The position numbers and the translations under genes were made by a program. A DNA stretch of 64,000 bases from Trachythela sp. YZ-2020. Taxonomy: Eukaryota > Cnidaria > Anthozoa > Malacalcyonacea > Clavulariidae. Every line of letters begins with the position of its first letter. Within the stretch, counting starts at the first letter, position 1. The notes under the pieces were generated by a model. The model made no database searches, had not been told where the DNA came from, and saw nothing but the letters and a program-made list of their open reading frames with translations. The stretch lies in assembly GCA_016169945.1 (NCBI GenBank), contig JADLSH010000220.1, forward strand, positions 5,443,001 through 5,507,000, given 5' to 3'. This document shows, piece by piece, positions 46,406-57,879 of the stretch.

Positions 46406-46531
46406 CAATACATCCCGCTCCGTTAAAAGTGAACCCATTGTTACATCCCATACACCTGTAAGAGCCTATGGTGTTGTTGCAGGAGATAAATACTGTAAGG
46501 TTACATGGGGATGAAATGCATTCATCGATAT
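46406..46531 (-). CDS. Calcium-binding EGF-like exon
   Basis: A 126-nt symmetrical phase 1-1 exon between a TTTAG acceptor and a GTATGT donor. It begins DIDEC, the calcium-binding EGF signature, and has the six expected cysteines with the aromatic/Gly residues (GSYRC...GFTFNGAGC). Phase 1-1 EGF exons are typical of metazoan mosaic extracellular proteins. It is compatible in phase with the upstream EGF exon at 59741 and the downstream PAN exon at 22949, so I assign all three to one gene. The linkage is inferred. Confidence 0.8.
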
Positions 46532-46746
46532 CTAAACAATATATTCAAAAAGAAATATTTAAATTAGAAAATTTTGAATAATATTATTGCATACATGAAC
46601 ACATGAATAACTAAATATAGTTATCCAACAGGTTTTTAAAAACTAATTTTTATTAATTAAAAGTCTTTATTATCTAGAGTCACAACAGACGTGCAACTTT
46701 ACAAATGTCAAATTCCTATTCATTACAGTTAAAAAATTGATCTATC

Positions 46747-48297
46747 CTAATTAATTATGTGAAAGTTAAAAAGACATCTATTTATGAAGGATCGTTTGAA
46801 TCGTTCCGTTTTAATTTGAGGTAAAATAAAGTTATGTTCCCTTTGTCTTAAAATCCTTTGTTTACACACAGGAAGCAATTCATGTAGGGCATGTTCTGGA
46901 TTTGATACGATTTTGCTAAATAATTTTCTGTCTCTCTCCTCGATCACTTCAGATATCTTAATACTCTTTGTCGTATATCCATAACGATAAGCCCGCCGGA
47001 AAAACTTGTCTATACGATCCAAATATTTATTTTGGAGTGCAGAGCCCCACACTTCAATGCAATAGTAAAAGAGTGACAAGATTAGCGAGTCGAATAATTT
47101 GCTTAGCTGATCTGCAGAGTAACCATAGCATCTACACACTCTCATTATGTACATCCGCCCACTAGCCTTCGACAGAAGATCATCGATATGAAGATCCCAG
47201 CAACATGGATTTTCCTGAAATGTGACACCTAATAATTTCAACCAGCTCTTTCGTTCAATGCCTACAATCGGTGCCGGTAACGGTTTCATAGACCCACCGT
47301 GCACAACCATTTCCCACGTTTTAGAAAGATTTAATGTCATTTGATTTGCTTCCGACCAATTCTGAATGCTTTCCACCTCAGCCTCAGCAGAATCCGATCC
47401 TGATTTTACTGGAGCACTTGTCGTTATATCATCGGCAAATTTGACCAATAGGTTGTTTTGCACATCCATGGGTTTTATATCATTAACCATCAACGAAAAT
47501 AGGAAGGGACCCAAAACCGTACCCTGTGGTACGCCTTTGTTAATATCAACATAAACAGTTTCTATGCCATCAACAACAACTCTTTGTTTTCTGTTGGCCA
47601 GAAAACTAATAATCCAGTTTATAGCATAAGGGTTGATTTCGAGTGATTTCAATTTTTCACAAATAATGTTATGAGATACCGAGTCAAACGCTTTCTTGTA
47701 GTCAAATGATATTACCCTAACAGAGTCTGCACCTTCATCCAGCCACTTGAGCCAATGATGCAAACACATAGTCAGAGCATCGGTGGTATTGGTTCCCTTT
47801 TTATAAGAAAATTGATCTCGTCCGATCACGGATTTGAATACAGACGCAATCTCCTGTTTATAAACTACCCTTTCAAATAATCTCATAATGATGTCTGTGA
47901 GCGATATAGGCCTCAACTGATTGCACTCTGTCAAAGGAGATTCTTTGGGTAAAGGGTTCACATTGGCGAGCTTCCACATCAGAGGGACACATTGTTGTTC
48001 GATTGAGAGATTGAACACTTTGGTAATTATGGGCGCTAAAAGTTGTGCAAAGTCTTTCCATAACCAATATGGAAGCCCATCAGGACCTGGCGCTGTTCGT
48101 TTTAGTTTCGTCAAAAAACTTATAACAGTAGGCTCATCAATGGTAGGAACTCGAGTGCCTACAGGAATTGGTATAAGTTGGGGGGATATGTAATTCGCAT
48201 CCGTGTTTACATTTTGAAGGTACAAGTTACTATGTTGTGGATCGATGACTGAGCTAATATTGCTATCCTTGCTTTTTCTACCAGTAATTCTATTCAC
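46747..48297 (-). CDS. LINE reverse transcriptase ORF
   Basis: 516 residues. Fingers and palm motifs begin at APGPDGLPYW (about residues 70-80); the catalytic Asp is in SFDYKKAFDS (about 198); the second catalytic pair is FADD (about 288-291). A thumb/maturase-like C-terminal region follows. The start Met at 48297 is an artefact of an upstream frame break, as coding continues 5' in another frame. Confidence 0.85.
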   Translation of the reverse strand: MNRITGRKSKDSNISSVIDPQHSNLYLQNVNTDANYISPQLIPIPVGTRVPTIDEPTVISFLTKLKRTAPGPDGLPYWLWKDFAQLLAPIITKVFNLSIEQQCVPLMWKLANVNPLPKESPLTECNQLRPISLTDIIMRLFERVVYKQEIASVFKSVIGRDQFSYKKGTNTTDALTMCLHHWLKWLDEGADSVRVISFDYKKAFDSVSHNIICEKLKSLEINPYAINWIISFLANRKQRVVVDGIETVYVDINKGVPQGTVLGPFLFSLMVNDIKPMDVQNNLLVKFADDITTSAPVKSGSDSAEAEVESIQNWSEANQMTLNLSKTWEMVVHGGSMKPLPAPIVGIERKSWLKLLGVTFQENPCCWDLHIDDLLSKASGRMYIMRVCRCYGYSADQLSKLFDSLILSLFYYCIEVWGSALQNKYLDRIDKFFRRAYRYGYTTKSIKISEVIEERDRKLFSKIVSNPEHALHELLPVCKQRILRQREHNFILPQIKTERFKRSFINRCLFNFHIIN

Positions 48298-48484
48298 AGT
48301 GTCCCACCAATTTTCGATCCAAAACTATTTTTTCTATTCTCATCATCAACGGAACGAACAAGATTTTCACGAATTAGCTCATCAATACGTTTTTGAAGAT
48401 CATTGTTGACTCCCTTCACTATATTCTTATTCCTTATCTTACATAAGTGTTTGACCAAAGGAGACATATATGGTGGGCACGTGT

Positions 48485-48943
48485 TCATATCTTTACTTTA
48501 ATTAAAGGGAAAGAGTCATTAAACATGTTAGTGATAGTGTCATTTAATAGAGTAACTGTATCATTGACATCGTTGCAATTATGAATGTGACTCCAGTCAC
48601 ATGTCTCCAATTTCCTCATCATACTGAACTTCCGATGAGCTCTTACGTCTCTAAAGTAGACATCCTTTCTTTTGGGTTTTATAACATGTCGCGGAGAAAC
48701 CATGACAACCAAATGGTCAGATCTTAATAGACCTTTAAAAACCTTTGATTTTTCCCAAAGATGTGGACAGTTGGTTAAAAATACATCCAAAATTTTATGA
48801 TTTCGGGTAGGCTTCTTGACTAATTGTTCCAAGTTGTGCTGACTAATAAGGTCTTTCGTTTTTAATTGATTTATGTCTCCTGCTATAGTTATTCTTGCAT
48901 TGGGCTCAGGATAAAGAATCTGTTCTATAGTAGTTTCAGACAA
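48485..48943 (-). pseudogene. LINE endonuclease fragment
   Basis: C-terminal half of an AP endonuclease-like domain: AGDINQLK (the GDxN motif), a TRNHKILDVFLTN strand and LRSDHLVV (catalytic SDH). The N-terminal half, with the ETWLND glutamate, is readable just upstream (49060-49230) but in shifted frames. Confidence 0.75.
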
Positions 48944-50036
48944 ATGATTTAGTAACTCAGTCTCAGGATAAATTGGGTCAGGTGGGTGATATACTGAAGC
49001 TACGTAGTATTTAGTATTTAGTATTAAGTGTTATAATTTCACACCAAACACACTCAAGGTTGTTGTCAAAATCTAGATTTTTAACTTTCCTGTCATCTCT
49101 AGACAGAATATCCACTCCTCCCCCGACCGCGAGTCACACCGGTCTTTTCTGACAAAAACGTAATTGCCGAGACACACCAGGCTTGACGGAATTTTATCGT
49201 TTAACCATGTCTCAGTAACGAAACAAATATCAATATTATTAGTGCACAACTCAACGTTTAGGGATCGGAGACAGCAGCATCAGGTTTTGCTAGAGAACGA
49301 GCGTTAATAACCATGCATTTAGGTATAACTTTAGGAATTGGAGGTCCCGTTTGTTCTAATGTTATACTAATGTTGTTATGGTTCGAGCGGATATGGGGAG
49401 TAAACATTTCTTCTTTACGATCAGGCGAATCGCGTTGGGTGATTCTAACGGGAATTGACATTTTTATCCCATCATCATACGAAGAATGAGAAAATGAACC
49501 TAGATTTCTATCGATAGTGTTTATTGTGCTAGCAGCTACTTCGACATTACATCCCGGACAAAATCCAGGCAGCATAGCCATTCATTCAATCTCTGTGCTT
49601 TCCATGGTTTTCTCGTTGAAGGTGGTATTTTCCGGTAACGTTCCCGAAAGGGAGTTTTTCGATCAAATAAAGCAAGACAAGGTTTTACTCGACCACCATT
49701 ATTCTCCTTGACTCTAACGTTACCATCTAGGACAGTATAGTTAGTAGGATCCTCAGGGTCATTCATGTCATCCTTTATCATTTGTGTAGTCTCAATCAAT
49801 GGGAGTCTCGCTACCCATTCAGGTTGAAATATACATTTTTTAGTCCCTACATTGTTTTCTTGATCTTGGAGTCTAACTTGTTTGTACTATGCTCTCTTAT
49901 AGTTAAGTCAGTTTGAGGAGGGTGGCACAACGATCTTTGAGGTTGGGTATAAATGGGTTTAATAAGTTTAACACATTCGCTCTTTGCGCTTTGTAATGAG
50001 TGCTTATTAACTTCTGGCTGTATTTTTACAGGACAT

Positions 50037-50350
50037 ACACTGTTAATTTTAGAGTGTTAAAATAGCACCTCGACTGGTATTAGAGTGACACCTAAGGGTG
50101 GTGCTAAATAGAAAGTGTCATTTTAGCACCTAATTCAGTGCTAATTTAATACCAAGGAAATACAAATATTTCCAAAGGGTCAATTTAACACTCGATTTGT
50201 TTAACACCACTTTAGAAGTGTTAAATTAGCACCTACAAGAGGAGTGCAAGTGTTACAATAACACCGGTTTCTGGTGCTAATTTTTGGGTTTTAAAATAAC
50301 ACCTCTACGGCACCGTTTCTGGAGGTAGAACATGGGTGTTAAAGTAACAC
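50037..50350. repeat. Left palindrome array of the TIR element
   Basis: About ten imperfect copies of a GGTGTTAAATTAACACC-like palindrome. They could be binding sites for the mobilising protein or promoters for the inner genes. The mirrored array is at 53660-53974. Confidence 0.8.
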
Positions 50351-50548
50351 CTATATTGGTATTGCTAAATTAACTCCGTTTCTTGGGGTGAAAATATGAA
50401 TGTTTGAATATTTTCGCGCAACCCTCTTGATACCACAAACGACATGGAAATTCGGTTCATTTCGATGAATCCTGCCAATATGCTTTACTAATGTTTGAAT
50501 AGATTCTGACACAAATTCGAGGCAAATGCTGCAACGAAAGCAAGCCAT
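50351..50548 (-). CDS. C2H2-type zinc-finger ORF, truncated
   Basis: Starts MACFRCSICLEFVSESIQ with CxxC, then HIGRIHRNEP supplying two histidines, then a second incomplete finger (VVCGIKRVARKYSN) where the second Cys is replaced by Val. The ORF then runs into the palindrome array, so the gene is probably truncated. Multicopy animal proteins with this N-terminal finger pattern are known to me from fish and cnidarian genomes, usually uncharacterised. It is transcribed away from the SAM-like gene. Confidence 0.5.
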   Translation of the reverse strand: MACFRCSICLEFVSESIQTLVKHIGRIHRNEPNFHVVCGIKRVARKYSNIHIFTPRNGVNLAIPI

Positions 50549-51001
50549 TAGGCCATATTTTTGTCAGAAACACAAAAATATTCTCAGGGGATGTGCTATA
50601 CGAGACGTGACGCACAATACCGGGTTCCGAGGCCCCACGCGCTCCAACAACTCCGGTAATCTCTATATGGCATGGAATACCATATTAGGCATAACATGAG
50701 ATCAAATTTCGTGCGGCAAGATTGAAATTATTCATTTCATCGCTGGCGACTTAATCGTTTGGTTATATTCCGCTTCGAGTTGTTTGTTTTTTTATACTTT
50801 CTTGTGTTGTCGCGGCTGTTAGTTCGTATGTTAAACTGCACATTGGCATTCTTACGAAGAGCAAAAAGGAATCGACTTTGTTGTTAAATTGGTATGTTCC
50901 ACACGAGTTAATAAAACGCGATTTATGTATGATATTCTAAAAAGTATTTTTATCTCAAACATAATCAAAAATTTAATTGTGATTTCCTTTCGTTTCAGAA
51001 G

Positions 51002-51079
51002 ATGGATTCTTCTTTGCGCGAAACTCTAAAAAATGCGGGTTTGAAGGAGATTACCATCTCTATTCTTGAGGATGAAGAG
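51002..51079 (+). CDS. SAM-like gene, exon 1
   Basis: MDSSLRETLKNAGLKEITIS then ILEDEE, ending GAG|GTATTG. It resembles the first two helices of a SAM domain (protein-protein interaction). A TTTCAG acceptor precedes the ATG by three bases, so a 5' untranslated exon probably lies in the 50.6-50.9 kb region. It ends in phase 0, which does not match exon 2 at 52654, so central exons appear to be missing. Confidence 0.5.
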
Positions 51080-52653
51080 GTATTGTATTTATGCCATTTA
51101 TATTGTTGAAATATATTTAGGATATCGTGATCGTCCCCGTGCCAGCGCTTGAATCATAATATTAAGTATGGAGTTGCGTTTATCAGTCGGAAAAAACATT
51201 TAATATTTGCTAGTCGAAGGCCATATTTTATACAATAACACAACATGATTCACGAACTCATTTTATTTTAACTCAATAAAGTGCGAGATCAAACAATGTC
51301 GTAGATCGTATAAAAACTATAAATTTCGTGTCAAACATTTTCTCCCACATTTGCGTCCTAGCAAAGGCCACAAAGCATGCTGGTAATTCATGGTAATATT
51401 TATGTTTGAATCACTGATATATTAAAATACAAACGACATAACGACACGGATTTAGATTTCTCGAAGAATAACCTCAAAAAGCAGGTAATTAAAATTAAAT
51501 AATAATTTGAGATTTCAATTTATAATAGGATTGAGTATAAAGACTTAGATAAAATATTATTTTAAAATATGGATGCCAGGCCCCACATCCATGTGTCTCT
51601 GTCAGAAAAATATAAATATTTTGAAAATGTTTTCATGGTAAAAGTATTATGAAATGTTATTATATAATTTAGCAGAGCTAAATAGTTCTTGAATAGTTCT
51701 GTTTTAGTACTGTAAATATCAGGCTTATAGAGAGAGCCAACACTCCAACAGACTTGGCCTCAATAAGCCTTGGTATACATGTAGTGATGTACTGATGTGC
51801 TGAGTTGGCTTGGCCATGGGATTGTATTGAGGGGCTGATTGCATGAGGTGACTAGGTGAGTTGACCCGGTGAATAGGGGCAACTCGGAAAGCCAGACTGG
51901 CTCAGATTCTTTATGTAAATAACATTATTTTTTCACGTTGGTTTTTATACATGGCAAGCAAGCAATTTTTCTATGTCTGGCATCCTGCTAGAACAAAGAT
52001 AGCTGTCTACTACTGTAAGGGGCTGATTACATGGAGCTTTTTCAAACCCGGGGCCAAATTCAGCCTTGGGGCTTAAATGCCCTTAGTTCCTGCAGAAACG
52101 ATTGGAAACTTCTGGGTCATATATATACAAATCCTATGGTGAGAATCTTTCATCTGTACTGTCTAGTCGTATAATAATAATATTAAAATGGGTTTAACAC
52201 TCTAAGCGGCATTTCACCCAAAAGAATGCCACCTTCGTACAGGTTATAGCAATTATAATATTTTGCACTCATGACGATGACGTAAGAATTAATTAAGATT
52301 TAAAATGAATTCTTATGTCATCGTCACAAGTCACAAGCGCCCTGCGATACACAGTGAAAAGCACTTTATTTTCAAATGGCAGTCGAACAAAAGAAATTTA
52401 ATATATAGATATCGCTGTGAATTGAATAAAAGGTTAGTGACTCAAACAACTCTGGCGTGCTCCCTTGCTTGACATTGTTGTTTCAGTTACACTATCTCAG
52501 GCTGATTGGCTTTGCTCTAACTTGATTGGACTGACATATTGTCTAGTGATCAAGTTTATCTATTTTTATTTTTTATGATATAAAAAGTGACCCTCGACTT
52601 TTGTTTCTCGACTTATGTTTTACTAATTATAGTTATCCTTTATTTTTTTCCAG

Positions 52654-52742
52654 AAATTGAGAGCACTGTTACGGCATTGGTTCTCCAATCCTGTTTGAAA
52701 GAGAAGGCCATTTCAAAAAATCTCTGTTTCATGATTTGCACA
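52654..52742 (+). CDS. SAM-like gene, internal exon
   Basis: Between TTTTTTCCAG and GTAAGT, 89 nt. Read with two initial bases it encodes IESTVTALVLQSCLKEKAIS onward and ends in phase 0, matching the next exon. Confidence 0.45.
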
Positions 52743-53081
52743 GTAAGTATATTTTAATAGAAAATTTGACACACTTCATGCAGAGGGGAAGTGTTGGGCA
52801 TAGATGAGTTAACTATATACTACATATTTCTATGCCTCTTGTTAAATCATTACTTGACCCTTTCGATAATTACGTCATACAGTAAACACTTTTTTGGCCT
52901 GGAGGCCTGATTCTAGATCCGATTGCCTTATGTCTTTATTAATGAGAGCAAAGCTTCCTGGTAAAAAATATTTATGACATAATTATTTAAAGATGCAACA
53001 ATGTGACTTAGGCTCAGTGTTAAGGGGTGAGGTTAAGGGCCTAAGGTTAGTCGATATTGAACTTATAAGCTATATTTTCAG

Positions 53082-53393
53082 GATGATGATTCCATTGACG
53101 AAGAAGTAGAGAAATCCACCTATCCACGGATTATAGCTTCTGGAGACCTGGCAATCTTGGATCCTTTTTACATCGCTGCTGATGGACAAATCTATTTAAA
53201 CTTCTCAGGCAAAAACATTCCAGTGGCTATGGTGGTGACCATGCTTATCACCACTTTTTATGTGCTGAATATGGAGTACACTCCAGGAGTTTCGAATATC
53301 TACGCCTTCCTGGAAGCGGTTTTGATGGACAAGCGCACTGATGCTAAGGAAATAATTTCTGTCCAGAAATTTGTCAATGAGCTGGGACTCTAA
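53082..53393 (+). CDS. SAM-like gene, last exon
   Basis: Starts after ATTTTCAG with DDDSIDEEVEKSTYPRII and ends NELGL then TAA. The pattern (SGDLAILD..., VVTMLITTFYVLNMEYTPG, FLEAVLMD) matches the C-terminal part of multicopy uncharacterised animal proteins that carry a SAM domain at the N-terminus; I recognise the family pattern but not a function. Those proteins are several hundred residues long, so this copy looks internally deleted. Confidence 0.6.
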   Translation, partial: DDDSIDEEVEKSTYPRIIASGDLAILDPFYIAADGQIYLNFSGKNIPVAMVVTMLITTFYVLNMEYTPGVSNIYAFLEAVLMDKRTDAKEIISVQKFVNELGL

Positions 53394-53659
53394 TGGAAAT
53401 AGTAGCTATATATACAACATTTACATTAAACTTCATTTAATGCATGCATAATGGTTAGTTAAAAGTTTTGTGAAAGTATATTTCAAGTGGAAGAATATTA
53501 ACAATTGTTAAACTTAATCATGAACAGCTTATAAGGAAAATGAACCCAAAAATTTTTAACTTAATTTAATATTAATGATGAAACTATTTTCTTGTTTGTG
53601 TGTAATATTATGAGGCCATTTGGGTGCACTAAATCACTTTAGTGCAGTGTAAACTAATA

Positions 53660-53974
53660 ACAAAATTAAGTTTTATTTTCACCAGGATTAACAGTTAAAC
53701 TTAAAAACTGGTGTGACTTTAGCACCGAAAAGGCGTGTTACTTTAACACCAAAACAAAGTGTTATTTCAGCGCTACACAACAAGTGTTAAATTAACTCTA
53801 AAAACCAGTGCTAATGTCACATTAGGAAAGGTGTTGTTTTAGCACAGTAACTAGTGTTAAATCAACACCATCAAAGGCGGTGTTAAAATAGCACCCAAAA
53901 AAAAGTGTCATTTTTTGCCTAATTTTTTAGCACCACTTTTTGGTGTTAAATTGACACCCTAAAATTAACAGTGT
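53660..53974. repeat. Right palindrome array of the TIR element
   Basis: Tandem GGTGTTAAAATAGCACC and GTGTTAAATCAACACC words spaced 20-30 bases apart, ending in the terminal inverted repeat. Confidence 0.8.
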
Positions 53975-53977
53975 CAT

Positions 53978-54187
53978 CGTTTCTTGGCATTTTGCTTGTG
54001 CGACTTTGGGTTGCGGCTCCTCTTGCATATTTGATGTAGTAGTTAATCCGGCTTTTGTGTTCTGCATGATACATGTCGTATTACCAATTATAGGTTCATT
54101 AATTGGAGGGCAATTATATTGTTCATATTCGTTGAACCAAACATCAGTAGGGGAAACTCCGCATTGCTTTGTTGAATTTATGTGCAT
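53978..54187 (-). pseudogene. Possible 5' coding part of the interrupted LINE
   Basis: An ORF starting MHINSTKQCGVSPTDVWFNE is polar and open up to the right border of the TIR element at 53974. Similar polar minus-strand coding resumes at the left border (50033 downwards) and leads to the LINE endonuclease. The two frames differ by one base across the insertion, so some decay must have occurred. The assignment is tentative. Confidence 0.35.
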
Positions 54188-54319
54188 AATTATTTATTTT
54201 AAGGATTCATCTATTTACAATAGATGCTGAGAAATGGTAATTTTCTACAAAGAGACGGTGAAACTTTCAACCAGAATTATATAACTAGATTACCACCGGA
54301 GTAATCTTTAATACACTGC

Positions 54320-55078
54320 TTACGTAGATATTATGCTGTTAATGAAATGTTCACCGCACAGGGAACGGGGAGCATTTTTTTTGAATTGGAGGGCGGCTAA
54401 AGGTTTCAGATTGCGTGGTGGCACTAGTAACGCATGCTCCACGATAAGAGACATTTTGGAGGTGTATTTCATGCCATGTAACCAAAACCCTTTGCAAATA
54501 ATTTCTAGAACAAAAAGCACCTGACTAACAGGACGGTGGCTACCGGGGGGACTGAGTGGACGAAACTCCTCCACTCTCCTTCACGACCACATTGAAGATA
54601 TGTTTATATTCGAAATTTTTCATAGGAGAATTTTTTTTGGGGGGGGGGACGTTTGCACAATATATCACGGCAGCTAGCAATTTTGATTGTATTCCCGGAA
54701 TTCTAAGAGGCCTCAAGGATCAAAATTTTCTGTGGGAGCTTGGCCTTGGAAGCTCGTGGCGGTAAACTAACTCCTTCGACAATCGCTAGCCCCACCGCCA
54801 GCTCAAAAATTTCCTTACGACGTCATAAATTGTCCCCCTCCCCACCTCCATTTTGCAGGCTACGCCACTTCTGACTGCCACACCTATGTGACGAATGAGT
54901 ATTTACCGTCAACTGAAGATAATTAAAGTGGCTAATTCAATAACTAAAACATTTGCACATTTAAAAAGACCTGAAAAATAGCGTCCAAAAGTCCGACGAT
55001 TTCCTGTTGGAGTTAAGTAAACAATAACCTTCGACATGGCAGAAATATTGCTCCGTAATTTACTTATATTCCGTTTTC
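54320..55078. other. No gene identified
   Basis: Sequence with an ORF on each strand at 54320-54574 but no recognised domain, and a T/G-rich tract near 54632. Nothing further can be supported. Confidence 0.5.
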
Positions 55079-55540
55079 TTATGTAGTATGTTCTTTTTTT
55101 AAAGCGAACAAATTAGCCACGTCCACCAGCCGTGCATTATCAGTTCGTATTTTATGAGTATTCAGCATCGCCAAATAGTTGAATATCTGCTGCGACATAT
55201 TTTCCCTAAGCCAGGTTTTTATTCGTTGTGTGGTAAAAGAAGATCTCCCGCCAGTTGCTCTGGCTTGTGAGTTGGCCAATTGAAGTTTGCAGATGGTGGT
55301 AATTTCATTAATCACTTTGTTTCGCGTTGCAATCCAAACTTTTCACGTCGTGTAGGACTTCAGCAAGCATTCTAGTTTTTTTCCCTTTTCGTGAGTACTT
55401 TCCATATTTCTAGTTGTGAGAGAGGGTCAGAAGGAATCTTCTTTTGTATCCACTGCACTGAGCAAAGCTGCTTTATTCAGGGGAAATGTCTTCCGACTTT
55501 GATGCTCTTAACAGTTGAGCTTCTAATTCCGCATAAGCTT
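55079..55540 (-). pseudogene. hAT transposase C-terminal remnant
   Basis: The open part (55079-55315) contains GGRSSFTTQRIKTWLRENMS then QQIFNYLAMLNTHKIRTDNA, the hAT dimerisation signature (the usual pattern is E-R-x-F-S-x-x-x-x-I-K-T-x-L-R, then L-x-x-L-A-x-L). The upstream sequence to about 55540 is coding-like but broken by stops (...SKSEDISPE then stop). Only the last fifth of a transposase remains. Confidence 0.6.
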
Positions 55541-57480
55541 TAAAACTGGGCTTGTCAAATTAAACGTTATTTGGTCGTTGATACAATGGCAATCAAGGGC
55601 TTTATAATAGATTTTTCTATTCAAGTCTTCCGATGTTTCAGGCTTGAGGCTGCCACTGTGCTCCTTCTCCCACTTCATATTTTGCTGGTGTCTTTCTCTT
55701 CCTTAGCAATTGAGGTTCCGAATACGTCCGCTAACCTGGCGTATATATTATAATGTTTCTTAATTTTAACGTCTTTATGGTTGTAAAAACCTATAATATG
55801 TTTAATTTGTGCGTATTCTAGGATGCATGTATGGCGAATTGTTCAAGGAGGGGAGGAGGCTAAGATCACCAGCCCATCCCTCTGGGGTACGTGCGACGAG
55901 TTCGATCTAATAGTCTCTATGAGTTACTGGGTTATAACCGTGAGACTAGCACGCGAATACGCCGCGCGCGTTTTCAGGTTAATTACTTGCATTCTGTAAT
56001 ACAGTGCTCAATCTCAGCCCAGGTGATTTGTTATGCGAGCCAATGTTATTCGAACGATCTCATGCAAACACATACGAAGTTGGTCTTGGGGAAGAAATTT
56101 TTCAGGGGTGCCCATGCTGAGTTGTATTGTTGCGGATACTCATTATATATTTAGAGACACTTTTATATACGTTTTGTTGGACTGCCAGAACAGTAGAACA
56201 CACATTATAAGTAGAACAGTGAAATGCGCTCTATTTGTGTGTTGTAAAGTAAAATGCATATTTGTTCATAGCTGGGAAGGGAGCGAGCTAACACCTTATT
56301 AACTTGCCATTTGAAAGTGTCACCAATTTTAACATTGTAATATAACTATAAACCAATAATCACTTAGATTTGGCGAGCAATATAATTGTGTTGGAAGAAT
56401 AGCGTTAACACATTGACATTGTGTTCGGCATCGGTTGAATATACACATATAAAAATATGAACTCAAAGAGATGTTAACACTTTATGGTTTCGATATTTTA
56501 TTTTGAAAAACATGTTGTGCAGATATCCCACTGCATTAAGGTAGAAGACAACAAGAGAACGGGATAATGCCTTGCTTGACCGTATAAGCTGTGCTCGCTG
56601 CAGCAGGAACAAATTTTAAGACAATAGCATTCAGAAAAATTTATTTCTAAGGACCCAATATGTCTCAGTGAAGGACAAAGAGATTATAATAATATAATAG
56701 AAGTTCCACAAAATGACTTTTTGCTCATATGGCTTCTATATTTTTAATCTTTAACAGTATATAATGTTTACTAAAATTTTCCCCGCTGAGTAAGTCACTT
56801 ACTCTGTTTATCTGTGAAAATGTGTTCAGGGCAGAAGATAGAATAGTTGTCACATGATTATCATAAGCTATGCGCCTATCTCATAAAATAATCTCCTCAG
56901 TAGAAAGTTGTGCACTGGCCTTGTTGTCTTTTTCGGCATGGCAGTTGTCCTTATCTAGCTACTCAATGTCAGTTTGTGTAATATTGCTCCATAGTTCGGA
57001 AATATACATCATCTTAGGTAAATTTTCCAAATTTCGGTGGCGCGCACAGCACTAACACCTCCCCCTGGTCGGAAAACGACACCATGCATCAATGACGAAA
57101 TTTCCTCTCTTCCTTTCCTTGAAATTTCGTCAGTTCGCTCATAGCTGCTAAAGTTGCCAGACAGGATAAAACCGACGTGTTCGACACATTGCTTTTCTTT
57201 TATTGACTTATTGCCCACGTGCAAAGTACGTTTTCCTTTGTTCCGCTTAAATACTTGGGTAGTTTCTCCAAAGGTGATAATAGATATATTAACCCTAACC
57301 GAAAATGCTTAGAAATATAGTCCCTCTTGGATCGGGGATGTGTTGTTATCTGCATAACACTTGAAAACTTACGATGGAGGACGGTAATGCCACGATAACC
57401 GTCAAAACAAACTGCTTCGATGCAAATATATAGTTGCGAAGAAAGATTCGGTGGATGAGTAGAGTGAAACTACAATAATT
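55541..57480. other. Intronic DNA, no gene identified
   Basis: ORFs at 55571, 55891, 56033, 56870 and 57009 have no recognised domains. Nothing with flanking splice sites and cysteine-rich domain content was seen. Confidence 0.45.
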
Positions 57481-57486
57481 GAAAAA

Positions 57487-57560
57487 TACAATAAGAACTT
57501 CGAGGTTTCCACTAACGTCCAGACGACGTTCGAAACGTCGAAGTTCTTATTGTATTTTGT
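57487..57560. repeat. Hairpin repeat
   Basis: AAATACAATAAGAACTTCGA near the start is the inverse of TCGAAGTTCTTATTGTATTT near the end, with a roughly 30-base centre containing AACGT/ACGTT words. Confidence 0.8.
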
Positions 57561-57879
57561 TGGTAGTTTTATTATGCTCATCCGCCGAATCTTCTTTATA
57601 CTCTACCTACACTGGCAAAACGCGTTCGAGAAATGATTTGAAAGAAAACTTGCCGTGCAGTATTATTAATCGCATGAATATGATATAGTTTGGGGAGGTA
57701 AAACAGGGGCTTTATCCTTGAGCATATTCATATTTTTGTAGCCTGACAGGTCCGATCAAAGGCCAATTTTTCCTTACAGGCCAAAGTCCATTTGTCGTAC
57801 AAATAATATCAGATTAAACATCCAATTTTTGGAGACATGTTATTTTCTCATGGATCTTACAATTGATCATGTTTTTTAG

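Larger units (their letters stand above)
46620..49800 (-). mobile_element. CR1/L2-like LINE (endonuclease plus reverse transcriptase), decayed
   Basis: The RT part (46747-48297) is open for 516 codons with APGPDGLPYWLW, SFDYKKAFDSVSH, KGVPQGTVLGPFLFSLMVND and FADD in place of the usual YADD. The apurinic endonuclease part lies upstream: VINARSLAKPDA (about 49320), ETWLND, then GDINQ and SDH in 48485-48943. Frame breaks occur around 49250, 49110, 48945 and 48300, so it is not active. The C-terminal FKRSFINRCLFNF matches the usual end of this LINE clade. Its 3' end lies in AT-rich sequence near 46620-46740. More 5' coding-like sequence continues to about 50033 and may resume at 53978. Confidence 0.8.
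50037..53974. mobile_element. 3.94 kb TIR element carrying two divergent genes
   Basis: The ends are inverted: ACACTGTTAATTTTAGAGTG on the left, and CACCCTAAAATTAACAGTGT on the right. CAT flanks both sides (50034-50036, 53975-53977), a possible 3-base duplication. About 310 bases at each end are packed with imperfect palindromes of the form GTGYTAAAWTARCAC at 20-30 base spacing. Inside are a minus-strand C2H2 ORF (50351-50548) and a plus-strand spliced SAM-like gene (51002-53393). No transposase was found. This looks like a non-autonomous element, or one whose mobility proteins are not of a known type. Confidence 0.7.

Noticed and set aside
54320..54574. ORF MEEFRPLSPP as part of the LINE
   Set aside because: Its frame and composition do not connect to the LINE coding sequence and no motif supports it.
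57009..57224. 71-residue minus-strand ORF as a host exon
   Set aside because: No cysteine-rich domain, no matching splice phases, and no recognisable family.
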